Shown here in pieces: positions 31,704 to 40,824 of a stretch of 53,650 nucleotides of DNA. The first letter of the stretch is position 1. Every line of letters begins with the position of its first letter. Below the pieces are notes generated by a model that ran no database searches, was not told the DNA's origin, and saw only the letters and a program-made list of their open reading frames with translations. Source of the stretch: Acidimicrobiaceae bacterium (GTDB lineage Bacteria > Actinomycetota > Acidimicrobiia > Acidimicrobiales > Aldehydirespiratoraceae). The stretch spans positions 1 to 53,650 of the forward strand of contig VYFQ01000032.1 of the NCBI GenBank assembly GCA_009842325.1, in the 5' to 3' direction. Position numbers and translations under genes: made by a program.

Positions 31704-33590
31704 ATGGACGCAGAGCAGATCGAGCAGCTGCTGGAAGCCGCCGACCTTCCCAGCCTGCTGGCCGCGCTGGCCCACGCCACCGGCGATCCCGGTCTGGCTC
31801 CTACCGATCTCTGGCTGAACCCGGATCTGGCCCTCCAACCCGACGGCGGCTGGGACGAGCAGCAAACGGAGAAGGCCCGCGTGCTCGCCTCCTCCGGCCT
31901 TCAGCGCCTGATGTCGCCACGAACCGGCGCCGACGGTCCGGCCGATGACTTGGTTCCGTTCCTGATCGACTGGCTCACCGGCGCCGACCTCGACGACGGC
32001 TACCGGAGGATGCTCGCCGAGGAGTTGGCCGTCACCGGGGATCTGCGGGTGCCCGAACCGATCCGCGGGGACGGCTGGCCACCCACCGATGCCGACTACC
32101 CAGTTGCCGTGATCGGGGCGGGGATGTCGGGCATCCTGGCCGCCCACCGGCTCAAGCAGGCCGGAGTGGACTGCGTGGTTCTTGAGAAGAACCCAGACGT
32201 GGGCGGCACCTGGCTGGAGAACACCTATCCCGGCTGCCGGGTGGACGTGTTCAACCACGTGTACTCATACGCCGGAGAGCAGCGTCCGGATTGGCCCCAG
32301 TACCACTCAAGCCAGCCTGTCCTGCTCGACTACTTCCAGGACTGCGCTCGCCGATGGGGCATCCGCGACCGCATGCGCTTCGGCACCGGAGTCGACGCGA
32401 TGTCCTGGGACGAGCACGCTCGGTGCTGGACCCTTCAGCTGGACAGCGGGGAGTCCGTCACGGCCGGGGCGGTCGTGTCGGCGGTCGGCCAGCTCAACCG
32501 GCCGCTGATGCCCGACATCGAAGGGATCGGCAGTTTCGCGGGGGAGAAGTTCCACAGCTCCTCGTGGCGCCACGACATCGACTGGGACGGCCTGCGGGTG
32601 GCCGTGATCGGGACCGGGGCCAGCGCTCTGCAGTTCATCCCGCACCTGGCCACCGACGCCGCCCACGTCACGGTGTTCCAGCGCACGCCGCCGTGGCTGA
32701 TCCCGCGGCCCGTCTACCACGAGCCGCTGGCCGAGGGCCTGCTGGAACTCTTCCGGCTGATCCCCGGCTACGCCCACTGGTTCCGGCTGCGGCTGTTCTG
32801 GTGCACCCACGAGGGCACCGTCGGTGCGCTGCGACGCGACCCGGCCTGGGACGGACCGCTTGATCAGGCAGTGAGCCGCCGCAACGAAGAGACCCGCCGC
32901 CTGCTGACCCTCTACTTGAGGTCGCAGTTCGGCGACCGCCCCGACCTGCTCGAGAAGGTCGTGCCCGACTACCCGGTGGGGTCCAAGAGGGTCGTGCTCG
33001 ACAACGGCATCTGGGCCAGCACGCTCAAGCGGCCCAACGTGGAGTTGGTCAGCGACGGCATCGAGCGGGTCGAGCCGGCGGGAGTGAGGGGAGCCGACGG
33101 GCGCCTGCACCGAGCCGACGTGATCGTGTTCGGCACCGGCTTTCGTGCCTCGGAGTTCCTGATGCCGATGCGGGTGGCGGGGCGGGGAGGAGCCGACCTG
33201 CACGAGACGTGGAATGGCGACGCCCGCGCCTACAACGGCGTCTGCGTCCCCGGATTCCCCAACCTGTTCTGCCTCTACGGACCCAACACCAACATCGTCG
33301 TCAACGGCAGCATCATCTACTTCGCGGAGTGCGCGACCCATTACGTGGTCGAGTGCCTGCGCCTCCTGGCCTCCCAGGGCGCGGCGGCCATGGACTGCCG
33401 GTCCGACGCCTACGACCGTTACGCCGCAAGGATGGACGAGCACAACTCGCAGATGGCTTGGGGTATCTCGCCCGTCAACAGCTGGTACAAGAGCCCGAGC
33501 GGCCGGATTGCCCAGAACTGGCCGCTGCCGCTGATCGACTACTGGCGCCAGACCCGCGCCCCGAGCCCAGCAGACTTCGAGCTGATTTAG
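31704..33590 (+). CDS. Flavin-containing Baeyer-Villiger-type monooxygenase
   Basis: A 628-residue class B flavoprotein. An unusual N-terminal helical extension of about 130 residues precedes the FAD site VIGAGMSGILAAHRL. The second Rossmann motif VIGTGASALQF (NADPH) and the fingerprint FAGEKFHSSSW (FxGxxxHxxxW) identify a Baeyer-Villiger-type enzyme. It would insert oxygen next to a ketone carbonyl, consistent with steroid or terpenoid ketone breakdown. Start ATG 31704; it ends 7 bases before the convergent PEP carboxylase stop. Confidence 0.9.
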   Translation: MDAEQIEQLLEAADLPSLLAALAHATGDPGLAPTDLWLNPDLALQPDGGWDEQQTEKARVLASSGLQRLMSPRTGADGPADDLVPFLIDWLTGADLDDGYRRMLAEELAVTGDLRVPEPIRGDGWPPTDADYPVAVIGAGMSGILAAHRLKQAGVDCVVLEKNPDVGGTWLENTYPGCRVDVFNHVYSYAGEQRPDWPQYHSSQPVLLDYFQDCARRWGIRDRMRFGTGVDAMSWDEHARCWTLQLDSGESVTAGAVVSAVGQLNRPLMPDIEGIGSFAGEKFHSSSWRHDIDWDGLRVAVIGTGASALQFIPHLATDAAHVTVFQRTPPWLIPRPVYHEPLAEGLLELFRLIPGYAHWFRLRLFWCTHEGTVGALRRDPAWDGPLDQAVSRRNEETRRLLTLYLRSQFGDRPDLLEKVVPDYPVGSKRVVLDNGIWASTLKRPNVELVSDGIERVEPAGVRGADGRLHRADVIVFGTGFRASEFLMPMRVAGRGGADLHETWNGDARAYNGVCVPGFPNLFCLYGPNTNIVVNGSIIYFAECATHYVVECLRLLASQGAAAMDCRSDAYDRYAARMDEHNSQMAWGISPVNSWYKSPSGRIAQNWPLPLIDYWRQTRAPSPADFELI

Positions 33591-33596
33591 GAGCGC

Positions 33597-36338
33597 TCAA
33601 CCGGTGTTGCGCATACCGGCGGCCACTCCGTTGACGGTGAGCAGCAGCGTGCGGAGCAGCAGTTCGTCCTCAGTGGAGCCTCCGGACCGCCCGGCCCGGT
33701 GCCGGGCCAGAAGGTCGGCCTGCAGCACGTTGATCGGGTCGAGATAGGCGTCGCGCACCGCCAGCGTGCGGCGCAGGATGGGCAGGTCCTCGAGCAGGCC
33801 CCGGCCGGTAAGCGAGGTGACTTCGGCCACCGTCCGGTCGTACTCGGCGCAAACTGCGTCGAAGTGGCAGTGCAGGGCCGGTTCCACGAGTGTGGCCACG
33901 TAGTGGCGGGCGATGGCCAGGTCGGTCTTGAACAGGGTCATCTCCACGTTGGACACGAACGTACGGAAGAACTGCCAGGACTCGTACATGTCGGCCAGCT
34001 CCGACCCCATGCCGGCGGAGCGGGCCGCGGCCAACCCTGCGCCGACTCCGAACCAGCCCGGCACGATCTGACGGGACTGGGTCCAGCCGAACACCCAGGG
34101 GATGGCTCGCAGCCCGTCGATCCCCTCGTCGGCGCGGCTGCGCCGGGCCGGGCGGGAGCCGATGTTCATCTCGGCCAGCTCCTCCACCGGAGTGGACGAT
34201 TGGAAGTACTCGACCAGGCCAGGGGCCTGCAGGAAGGCCCGGTAGGCGTCATAGGCCGCGCCGGAGGCGACCTCCATCACCTGGTCCCACCGCCGGGTCA
34301 CCGCGGGGTCGTGGCGAGGTGACCGGTGGGCCATCGACGCCTCGACCACAGCTGCGAAGGCCAGGTCGAGGTTGCGATGAGCCAGCCGGGGCAGACCGTA
34401 CTTGTCGGCTATCACCTCGCCCTGCTCGGTGATCTTGACCGAGCCGCGCACCGCACCGGGCGGCTGGCTCAGGATCGACGCGTGGGTGGGTCCTCCGCCC
34501 CGCCCGACGGTGCCTCCACGGCCGTGGAACACCGTCATCTGGACTCCGGTGGCGTCCGAGACCTCCGCGATGGCCCTCAGCGCCTTGTGGATCTCCCACT
34601 GCGACGTCGTGATGCCGCCGTCCTTGTTGGAGTCGGAGTAGCCGACCATCACTTCCTGGATGCCGCCCCGCAACTCGACGAGGCGCCGGTAGGGCTCCAG
34701 TGCCAGCAGGTCCCGCAGTACCGGTCCGACCGATCGCAGGTCATCGATGGTCTCGAACAGGGGCACGAACCCCAGCCGGGCCACTCCCGCGGTCAGGTCG
34801 ACGAGCCCGGCCTCCCGGGCCAGGACGGCCGGCGCCAGTACGTCGTCGACGCCCCGGGTCATCGACACGATGTAGCTGCGCACGATCTGGTCGCCCCGCA
34901 GGTCCATCTGACGGCGCAGTACCCGGAACAGCTCCAGCACGTCCTCGACGCCGTCCCCCAGGGACCGCCCGCGGGGCGCCAGCGGCCGGGGGCCGGCCAG
35001 CTCACCGGCAAGCAGCTCGGTTCGCTCGGCTCCCGAGAGCCCGCTGTAGTCGATCCCCAGCGGCGCGAACAGGCGGGCCAGAGCCCGGTGGTGACGCTCG
35101 GAATGCTCGCGGATGTCCAGGGTGGCGAGGTCGAATCCGATCATGGCCACTATGCGCCGCACCCGGGCCAGCCGACCGTGGGCCAGTAGCCGACCGTGGT
35201 TGGCCTCCAGCGATCGTGCGATCACCCCCAGATCGTGGGCCAGCTCGTCGGTCGAGCGGTAGGCGCCGGCTCCCGGCACCGGCTGGTCCGTCTCGGTCAG
35301 GCGCCGGTGGACCACGGCCAGCCTCTGGCGGTAGGGCTCGCCCGCGCTGAGCGTGTCGAACCGGGCCGTGACGTCGGGAAACTGCTCGTGGTCGGCCGTG
35401 AGCTGCTCGGCCAACTCCTCGGAGACGCCGCGGACCGCCAGTCCCACGCTCAACTCCGACGACAGCCCTTCGATCTCCTCCACCAGGATGCGCAGGGCCC
35501 GGTGACGCTGGAACTCGAGCACCTCCACGGTGGTGGCCGGGGTGATGTTGGGGTTGCCGTCCCGGTCGCCGCCCACCCACGAACCGAAGCGGACGGGCGA
35601 CCGATCGGGATCGAGTTCCCCTCCCACAGACTCGAGCACGGAGTCGATGTCGTCGAGCAGTTCGGGCACTCCCTCCACCGCGATCTCGGTGAGGAAGTAG
35701 AGGATCGACCGGGCCTCATCCACGGGGTCGGGACGCTGCCGGCGCAACTCGTCGGTCTGCCAGATGGCGTCGATCAACTCGTCCACCCTGCGGTCCACCC
35801 TGCGGCGGGCCGTGTCGTCGGCTCCGGCATGGGCCCGCTGCTCGATCAGGCTGGAGATCTCGGCCAGCTTGTCGAGGATCGATCGGCGCGACGCCTCGGT
35901 CGGATGGGCGGTGAATACCGGTCGCAGCTCGGCCGAGTTGACCGTGGCGACTATCTCGTCGTCGGCGTAGCCCATCTCTCGCAGCCGGCCGACCATCTCG
36001 CCGAAGCGGTTGGAGCCGGCCGCTCGCTTCTCGGTGAGGTCGTCGATGCGGTGCACCTGCTCGGCGGTGTTGGCAAGGTGGAAGTAGACGGTGAAGGCCC
36101 TGGCCAGCAGACCGGCCTCGGCCACGTCCACATCGGCCAGCAGTTCGGCCAGCGCCGTGCTGTCCTCATCGCTGCGGCGCAGACCCCGGGCCAGGCCGCG
36201 AACCTGCTCCACCCGTTCGAGCAGCCCGGGACCGTGCTGGCGGACCAGCGTGTCGCCGAGCTGGGTGCCGATACGCCGGATGTCGCCGCGCAGCGCAGAG
36301 TCGAGTTCTCCGAGCGGTCCATCGAGCACTGGTTCCAT
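33597..36338 (-). CDS. ppc: Phosphoenolpyruvate carboxylase
   Basis: A 913-residue bacterial PEP carboxylase, which fixes bicarbonate onto PEP to give oxaloacetate. The catalytic motifs are in order: VFTAHPTEASRRS, GGDRDGNPNITP, FHGRGGTVGRGGGP and the C-terminal RAIPWVFGWTQSR, ending in MRNTG. Full length. Start ATG 36338 with AGGA upstream. It is transcribed after the flavoprotein and ZnuC genes on the same strand (22-base gap to the reductase stop). Its presence supports a chromosomal origin for the window. Confidence 0.97.
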   Translation of the reverse strand: MEPVLDGPLGELDSALRGDIRRIGTQLGDTLVRQHGPGLLERVEQVRGLARGLRRSDEDSTALAELLADVDVAEAGLLARAFTVYFHLANTAEQVHRIDDLTEKRAAGSNRFGEMVGRLREMGYADDEIVATVNSAELRPVFTAHPTEASRRSILDKLAEISSLIEQRAHAGADDTARRRVDRRVDELIDAIWQTDELRRQRPDPVDEARSILYFLTEIAVEGVPELLDDIDSVLESVGGELDPDRSPVRFGSWVGGDRDGNPNITPATTVEVLEFQRHRALRILVEEIEGLSSELSVGLAVRGVSEELAEQLTADHEQFPDVTARFDTLSAGEPYRQRLAVVHRRLTETDQPVPGAGAYRSTDELAHDLGVIARSLEANHGRLLAHGRLARVRRIVAMIGFDLATLDIREHSERHHRALARLFAPLGIDYSGLSGAERTELLAGELAGPRPLAPRGRSLGDGVEDVLELFRVLRRQMDLRGDQIVRSYIVSMTRGVDDVLAPAVLAREAGLVDLTAGVARLGFVPLFETIDDLRSVGPVLRDLLALEPYRRLVELRGGIQEVMVGYSDSNKDGGITTSQWEIHKALRAIAEVSDATGVQMTVFHGRGGTVGRGGGPTHASILSQPPGAVRGSVKITEQGEVIADKYGLPRLAHRNLDLAFAAVVEASMAHRSPRHDPAVTRRWDQVMEVASGAAYDAYRAFLQAPGLVEYFQSSTPVEELAEMNIGSRPARRSRADEGIDGLRAIPWVFGWTQSRQIVPGWFGVGAGLAAARSAGMGSELADMYESWQFFRTFVSNVEMTLFKTDLAIARHYVATLVEPALHCHFDAVCAEYDRTVAEVTSLTGRGLLEDLPILRRTLAVRDAYLDPINVLQADLLARHRAGRSGGSTEDELLLRTLLLTVNGVAAGMRNTG

Positions 36339-36360
36339 GGTGCTTCCTGCCGCTCGGCTT

Positions 36361-37593
36361 CTAGGCGGCCGCGCGGGTGCGGCGCAGGATCGGATCGGCG
36401 AGCCTCAGGCCCCGGTCGACTACGTCCAGGACACGGGGTGCAAGCCCCGGCGTGTCGCCGTCGACGAGGTTGCCCATCACCTGGAGGGTGATGTTGGCGA
36501 CCGCCTGGGTGCCGACGGCCATGCGCAGGCCGTTGCGCAGGATCCAGGGGTGACCGATGAGGAAGCTGAAGCGCCGCCCGGTGCGCAGGAACCCGTCGAA
36601 GCGCTCGCCGATGATGCGGTCGTAGGCGTCGGGAGCAGCCGCCGGGCCGGCCAGGAACAGATCGGCCAGAAGCATCCCCGACTCCAACCCGTAGTCGATG
36701 CCCTCGCCGTTCATCGGGTTGATCAGTCCGGCCGCATCGCCTACTGCGGCCCATCCGGGTCCGTGGCGACGGCCGACGCTCATGGGCAGCCTCCAGGCCC
36801 GAGGCCGCTCCAGGAAGTCGCCGAGTTCCCACTCCTCAGCCACCAGATCCCGGTAATCGCTCAACAATTGGTTGAGGTTGAGCTTTCGGAAGCCCTTCAT
36901 GGTGGACATGGAGCCCGCGCCGATGTTCACCGTGCCGTCGCCGGCCGGGAACATCCAGCCGTAGCCGGGAACCCACCCGCCCTCGGCTCCCCGCAGGGTG
37001 AGGCAGGCCTCGAGGTGCCGGTCGGCGTGGCGAGGGCTGGGGGCGTAGGTGCGGATGGCAAGACCGAAGGGCTCCGACTCGACCCGTTCGGCGCCGAGAG
37101 CGCGGGCGGCTGCGCCGGGTGCACCGGCAGCCAGCACGACCAGGTCGGCCGGCCAGCGCCCTTTGTCTTTGGCGCTCTCCACGCCGACGACTGTGCCGTC
37201 GTCGGCCAGGGTGGGCATGACCTCGGTGTTCCACACGATCTCGGCACCGGCCTCCTCGGCCGCCTCGACGAGGTGCTTGTCCAGCGCCCGGCGGGGCCAC
37301 ACCGCTCCGTGGGGGCCGAACCGGTTGTTCGAGGGCCACAGCAGTTCACGCCGGGTGCTGCCCGCGATCATCCGCAGTCCGTCGATGCGGTGCGCGCCAT
37401 CGAGGGTGATGCCTAGCTCATCGAGAGCCGCCACCGCTCTGGGAGTGAGGCCGTCTCCGCACACCTTGTCCCGACCGGGAGACCCCTTCTCGAAGACCGT
37501 CACCCGGGCACCGCCCCGGGCGGCCCGGATGGCTGTCGCCGCCCCGGCCGGACCGGCGCCGATGACGGCCACATCCCGCCGAACCGCTCTCAT
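36361..37593 (-). CDS. Geranylgeranyl-reductase-family flavoprotein
   Basis: A 410-residue FAD-dependent oxidoreductase of the geranylgeranyl reductase/FixC family. The N-terminal VIGAGPAGAATAIRAARGGARVTVFEK is the FAD-binding Rossmann motif; GDAAGLINPMNGEGIDYGLESG closes the FAD site. Such proteins reduce prenyl chains, for example of menaquinone, or act on hydrophobic substrates at the membrane. A short hydrophobic C-terminal stretch could aid membrane association. Start 37593, 15 bases downstream of the znuC stop on the same strand. Confidence 0.85.
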   Translation of the reverse strand: MRAVRRDVAVIGAGPAGAATAIRAARGGARVTVFEKGSPGRDKVCGDGLTPRAVAALDELGITLDGAHRIDGLRMIAGSTRRELLWPSNNRFGPHGAVWPRRALDKHLVEAAEEAGAEIVWNTEVMPTLADDGTVVGVESAKDKGRWPADLVVLAAGAPGAAARALGAERVESEPFGLAIRTYAPSPRHADRHLEACLTLRGAEGGWVPGYGWMFPAGDGTVNIGAGSMSTMKGFRKLNLNQLLSDYRDLVAEEWELGDFLERPRAWRLPMSVGRRHGPGWAAVGDAAGLINPMNGEGIDYGLESGMLLADLFLAGPAAAPDAYDRIIGERFDGFLRTGRRFSFLIGHPWILRNGLRMAVGTQAVANITLQVMGNLVDGDTPGLAPRVLDVVDRGLRLADPILRRTRAAA

Positions 37594-37608
37594 CGTGCCG
37601 CCTTGTCT

Positions 37609-38481
37609 CTAATGAGCGTGGGGTCCGTGGTCCTGATGGCCATGGTGGCCGTGGTCATGGCTGTGGTCCCGGTGTCTGTGGTCGTGGCCGTGACTGTGCC
37701 CGTGACTGTGACCGGTTCCGTGGTGGTCGTGCCCATGGCCGTGATCGTCGAGCACGATGAAGCCCTGATCGTGGTCGTGGTCGGCGTGATCCCCGAGCAG
37801 CCGGTCTCCGAAAGCCTGGCGGAGCCGCTCCTCGGTGAGCATCTCGTCGGGCGTGCCGGCGGCCACCAGCCGGTTGGCCAGGAGCATCACCGAGTCGCAG
37901 TGCCGGGCCTCGTCCAGGTGGTGAGTGGTGATGATCACGATGGCTCCCCGGCTCGAGTAGTCCTCAATCACCTCGAGGATCCGCTCCTGGCTGGGGATGT
38001 CGAGGCCGGTCACCGGTTCGTCCAGCATGAGGAGGTCGGGCTCGCCGGCCAGCACCTGGGCGATCCGCACCCTCTGCTGCTGCCCTCCGCTCAGGTCGCC
38101 GAAGCTTCGATTGGTGAACTGGTTGACGTCGAGCTGCTCGCCGGCGCGGTGCATGGCGGACCGATCCTCGCCCCGCAGCCGCCCGAGCAGGCCCCGCTTG
38201 CCGAAGCGGCCCATGGCCAGCACCTCGCCCGCGGTTATGGGCATCCAGAAGGCCGGGAGGTGCTGGCACACGTAGGCGAGGTTCTCGGACATGCCTCTGA
38301 CGGTGCCCGAGGTGGGCTTCTGCAGCCCGGCCAGGCATTCCAGCATCGTGGTCTTGCCCGATCCGTTGACCCCCATGACCGCGGTGGCCGTGCCCGGCTC
38401 GAAGGAATGAGTCACTCCTTCGAGGGCGGTGACCGCGTCGAACTTGACGGTCAGGTCGGTGACCTCCACGGCGCTGACCAT
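37609..38481 (-). CDS. znuC: Zinc/manganese ABC transporter ATPase with long His-rich C-terminal tail
   Basis: A 290-residue ABC ATPase: Walker A GVNGSGKT (37-44), Q-loop Gln73, signature LSGGQ (130-134), Walker B LLMLDEP (150-156) and the switch His187. The last 60 residues (231-290) hold 24 His with Asp and Gly, a likely metal-binding tail on the cytoplasmic side. Such tails are usual on ZnuA, less so on the ATPase. Start ATG 38481 is chosen over codons further upstream because the ABC fold begins here and a -10 box (TACCGT) lies 6 bases upstream. No permease gene adjoins it in the window. Confidence 0.9.
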   Translation of the reverse strand: MVSAVEVTDLTVKFDAVTALEGVTHSFEPGTATAVMGVNGSGKTTMLECLAGLQKPTSGTVRGMSENLAYVCQHLPAFWMPITAGEVLAMGRFGKRGLLGRLRGEDRSAMHRAGEQLDVNQFTNRSFGDLSGGQQQRVRIAQVLAGEPDLLMLDEPVTGLDIPSQERILEVIEDYSSRGAIVIITTHHLDEARHCDSVMLLANRLVAAGTPDEMLTEERLRQAFGDRLLGDHADHDHDQGFIVLDDHGHGHDHHGTGHSHGHSHGHDHRHRDHSHDHGHHGHQDHGPHAH

Positions 38482-38506
38482 GCTGCAACGGTATATTCGC
38501 AGCATG
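38479..38506. promoter_or_regulatory. Back-to-back -10 boxes and inverted repeat between znuC and TauD starts
   Basis: Only 22 bases separate the two start codons. TACCGT on the minus strand (38488-38493) and TATATT on the plus strand (38492-38497) overlap by two bases, each 6 bases from its start codon. An 8-bp perfect inverted repeat, CATGCTGC (38479-38486) and GCAGCATG (38499-38506), includes both start codons. Confidence 0.55.
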
Positions 38507-39517
38507 TCATCCGCCACCACCTCGATCACTGTGGAAGGCGACGGCGAAGTGGCCTCCAATGGCGGCCCTGAGCAGGCCGGAACCTCAGACCCCGCTGCCG
38601 GCATCGCGCCCGGAAGGGTCCGCATAGACCAGTACGGTCTCGACCTCGGCCCGTGGCTGCACCTCGCCGAGGAGAGATCCCGGCTGGCCCGCCCGTCGTT
38701 CGCCCATATCAGCGTCGCGCCCCAGGGCGCAACACTGGGCGCCGAGGTCAGCGGGGTCGACCTCGGGGCCGAATTGCCCGACGAGGTGATCGCCGAGATC
38801 CGGCGGGCGCTGCTCGACTACAAGGTCCTGGTGTTCCGCGACCAGCCCATCACTCCCGCCCAGCACGTTGGCTTCGCCCGCCGGTTCGGGGATCTCGAGA
38901 TCCACCCGTTCATCACCGGCAACGCCGAGCACCCCGAGCTGGTCCGCTTCGAGAAGGGCGTCGACACCGGCGGATTCGAGAACGGCTGGCACCATGACGT
39001 CACCTGGCGCGAGGTTCCGTCGATGGGCGCGATCCTGCATGCCATACAGGTCCCGGCCACCGGCGGCGACACGTTGTTCTGCGATATGGGAGCGGCCTAC
39101 GACGGGCTCGACGGCGACACCAAGGAGCACATCGCCGGCTTGTTCGCCATCCACGACTTCATGCTCGCCTTCGCTCACCAAGTCCCCGACGGCAAGCAAG
39201 AGGAGTTCCGGGCCCGCTACCCGGAGGCCCGCCACCCGGTGGTGTGCACCCATCCCGAGACGGGCCGCAAGCTGATCTTCGTCAACTGCTACTTCACCTC
39301 CCATATCGACGGGATGGACACCGACGAGGGCGTCGAGCTGATCAAGCACCTGGCCGGCCAGGCCAAGGTGGTCGAGTACCAGTTCAGGGTCCGCTGGGCG
39401 CCCGACACGGTGGTGTTCTGGGACAACCGCTCTGTGCAGCACTACGCGGCCAGCGACTACTACCCCGACGTCCGGATCATGGAGCGCGCCAGCATCGTAG
39501 GCACACGCCCCGCTTGA
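38504..39517 (+). CDS. TauD/TfdA-family Fe(II)/2OG dioxygenase
   Basis: A 337-residue taurine-dioxygenase-like enzyme: WHHDVTW (His-x-Asp), PATGGDT, and NRSVQHYA with the distal His, then the RIMERASI Arg strand for 2OG. It could release sulfite from a sulfonate or hydroxylate another acid. About 65 N-terminal residues precede the usual core. Start ATG 38504 is supported by TATATT 6 bases upstream. It is divergent from znuC. The family is wide, so the substrate stays open. Confidence 0.9.
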   Translation: MSSATTSITVEGDGEVASNGGPEQAGTSDPAAGIAPGRVRIDQYGLDLGPWLHLAEERSRLARPSFAHISVAPQGATLGAEVSGVDLGAELPDEVIAEIRRALLDYKVLVFRDQPITPAQHVGFARRFGDLEIHPFITGNAEHPELVRFEKGVDTGGFENGWHHDVTWREVPSMGAILHAIQVPATGGDTLFCDMGAAYDGLDGDTKEHIAGLFAIHDFMLAFAHQVPDGKQEEFRARYPEARHPVVCTHPETGRKLIFVNCYFTSHIDGMDTDEGVELIKHLAGQAKVVEYQFRVRWAPDTVVFWDNRSVQHYAASDYYPDVRIMERASIVGTRPA

Positions 39518-39564
39518 GCGCGAGCCCCGGCCCGGGGTCGCGCCACGTCCCGCTCGAGCTGATC

Positions 39565-39570
39565 TACTGT
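39565..39570 (+). promoter_or_regulatory. -10 box of the uracil-DNA glycosylase gene
   Basis: TACTGT lies 7 bases upstream of ATG 39578, the leaderless spacing. Confidence 0.4.
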
Positions 39571-39577
39571 GTCGCCG

Positions 39578-40252
39578 ATGGCGCCCAAGACCGACTGGAA
39601 CCCGTTGCTGCGGGGCGAGTTCGACAGGCCCTACTGGCGCGAGCTGCAGGACTTCGTGCGGTCCGAGCGGGACCGGCACCAGGTGTTCCCGCCCCACGAC
39701 GAAGTCTTCGCGGCCCTTCACCTCACCCCGTACGCCTCGGTGAAGGTGCTGATCCTGGGCCAGGATCCCTACCACGGACCCCGGCAGGCCCACGGGCTCT
39801 GCTTCTCGGTGCGCCCCGGAGTAGCCAAGCCGCCGTCGCTGGTGAACATCCTCACTGAGTTGCACGACGACATCGGCGCGGCTGTCCCAAGTCACGGCTC
39901 GCTGGAGCACTGGGCCCGCCAGGGGGTGCTGCTGCTCAACGCCACCCTCACCGTCCGGGCCCACCAGGCGGCCAGCCACCAGCGCAGAGGCTGGGAGACC
40001 TTCACCGACGAGGTGATACGAGTCGTCAACGACAAGGGTGAGCGGGTGGTGTTCATCCTGTGGGGCGGCTCGGCCCGCCGCAAGAGAACGCTGGTGGACG
40101 CCAGCCGGCACACGGTGATCGAGTCGACCCATCCGTCGCCCCTGTCGGCCTCGGGCGGGTTCTTCGGCAGCCGTCCCTTCAGCCGGGCCAACGAGGCCCT
40201 TGTCGCGGCGGGGCGAGAGCCCGTGGACTGGGCGATCCCGGAGCTGTCGTAG
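39578..40252 (+). CDS. ung: Uracil-DNA glycosylase, family 1
   Basis: A 224-residue uracil-DNA glycosylase. The water-activating loop GQDPYHG, LLLNATLTV and HPSPLS with the catalytic His are all present; full length for the family. It removes uracil from DNA in base-excision repair. ATG 39578 is preferred over GTG 39569, with a -10 box 7 bases upstream. A DNA alkyl-transferase gene follows 20 bases later, so two repair genes are paired here. Confidence 0.95.
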   Translation: MAPKTDWNPLLRGEFDRPYWRELQDFVRSERDRHQVFPPHDEVFAALHLTPYASVKVLILGQDPYHGPRQAHGLCFSVRPGVAKPPSLVNILTELHDDIGAAVPSHGSLEHWARQGVLLLNATLTVRAHQAASHQRRGWETFTDEVIRVVNDKGERVVFILWGGSARRKRTLVDASRHTVIESTHPSPLSASGGFFGSRPFSRANEALVAAGREPVDWAIPELS

Positions 40253-40260
40253 CCGGCAAC

Positions 40261-40266
40261 TACGGT
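40261..40266 (+). promoter_or_regulatory. -10 box of the alkyltransferase gene
   Basis: TACGGT lies 6 bases upstream of ATG 40273, the leaderless spacing, in the 20-base gap after ung. Confidence 0.4.
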
Positions 40267-40272
40267 ACGACC

Positions 40273-40818
40273 ATGGGCGCGCCGGACTCAGTACCCGAGA
40301 AGGCAGGCCAGCCGCACCTGTGGTTCTTGGCCAACAGTCCCGCGGGGCCGGTGTTCGTGGCCCACTCGAACGGCTGGGTGTCCGGTCTCCAGATCACCCC
40401 CGGCGGCCGCGAGCCCGACCCTGGACGGTTCGTCGACTACATGCTCGACGAGGTGGGCACAGACGTCGAGCCCGATCCCGATCCTGATCCGAAGCTGGTG
40501 GCCAGGGTGAGCGAGGCCCTCGCCACCGGTCGCACTGACGTGCCCGTCGACCTGTCGTCGCGCTCGCCGTTCCACCAGGAGGTCCTGCGGGCCACCGCCC
40601 GCATTCCCCGGGGCGAGGTCCGCACCTACGGCGAGCTGGCTGCCGTCGTGGGCCGGCCCAGAGCCGCCCGCGCCGTAGGCACGGCCATGGCCCGCAATCC
40701 GGTGCCGCTGCTGGTTCCGTGCCACCGGGTGGTGCCCAGCAGCGGGGGAGTGGGCAACTATGGCTTCAGCAGCGATCTCAAGGCCAAACTGCTCGCCAAC
40801 GAGGGCGTAGCCCTCTAG
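40273..40818 (+). CDS. ogt: Methylated-DNA-protein-cysteine methyltransferase (O6-alkylguanine transferase)
   Basis: A 181-residue alkyltransferase. A small N-terminal domain precedes the C-terminal DNA-binding part with GEVRTYGELAAVVGRP (helix-turn-helix/RAxG-type region) and the acceptor-Cys motif PCHRVV. It repairs O6-methylguanine by accepting the alkyl group on the Cys. The N-terminal domain is longer than in the smallest homologues. It ends 6 bases before the convergent uridine kinase stop. Confidence 0.93.
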   Translation: MGAPDSVPEKAGQPHLWFLANSPAGPVFVAHSNGWVSGLQITPGGREPDPGRFVDYMLDEVGTDVEPDPDPDPKLVARVSEALATGRTDVPVDLSSRSPFHQEVLRATARIPRGEVRTYGELAAVVGRPRAARAVGTAMARNPVPLLVPCHRVVPSSGGVGNYGFSSDLKAKLLANEGVAL

Positions 40819-40824
40819 CGGCGG

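Noticed and set aside
38585..40132. Open frame of 515 codons opposite TauD and ung
   Set aside because: Antisense shadow of two clear genes.
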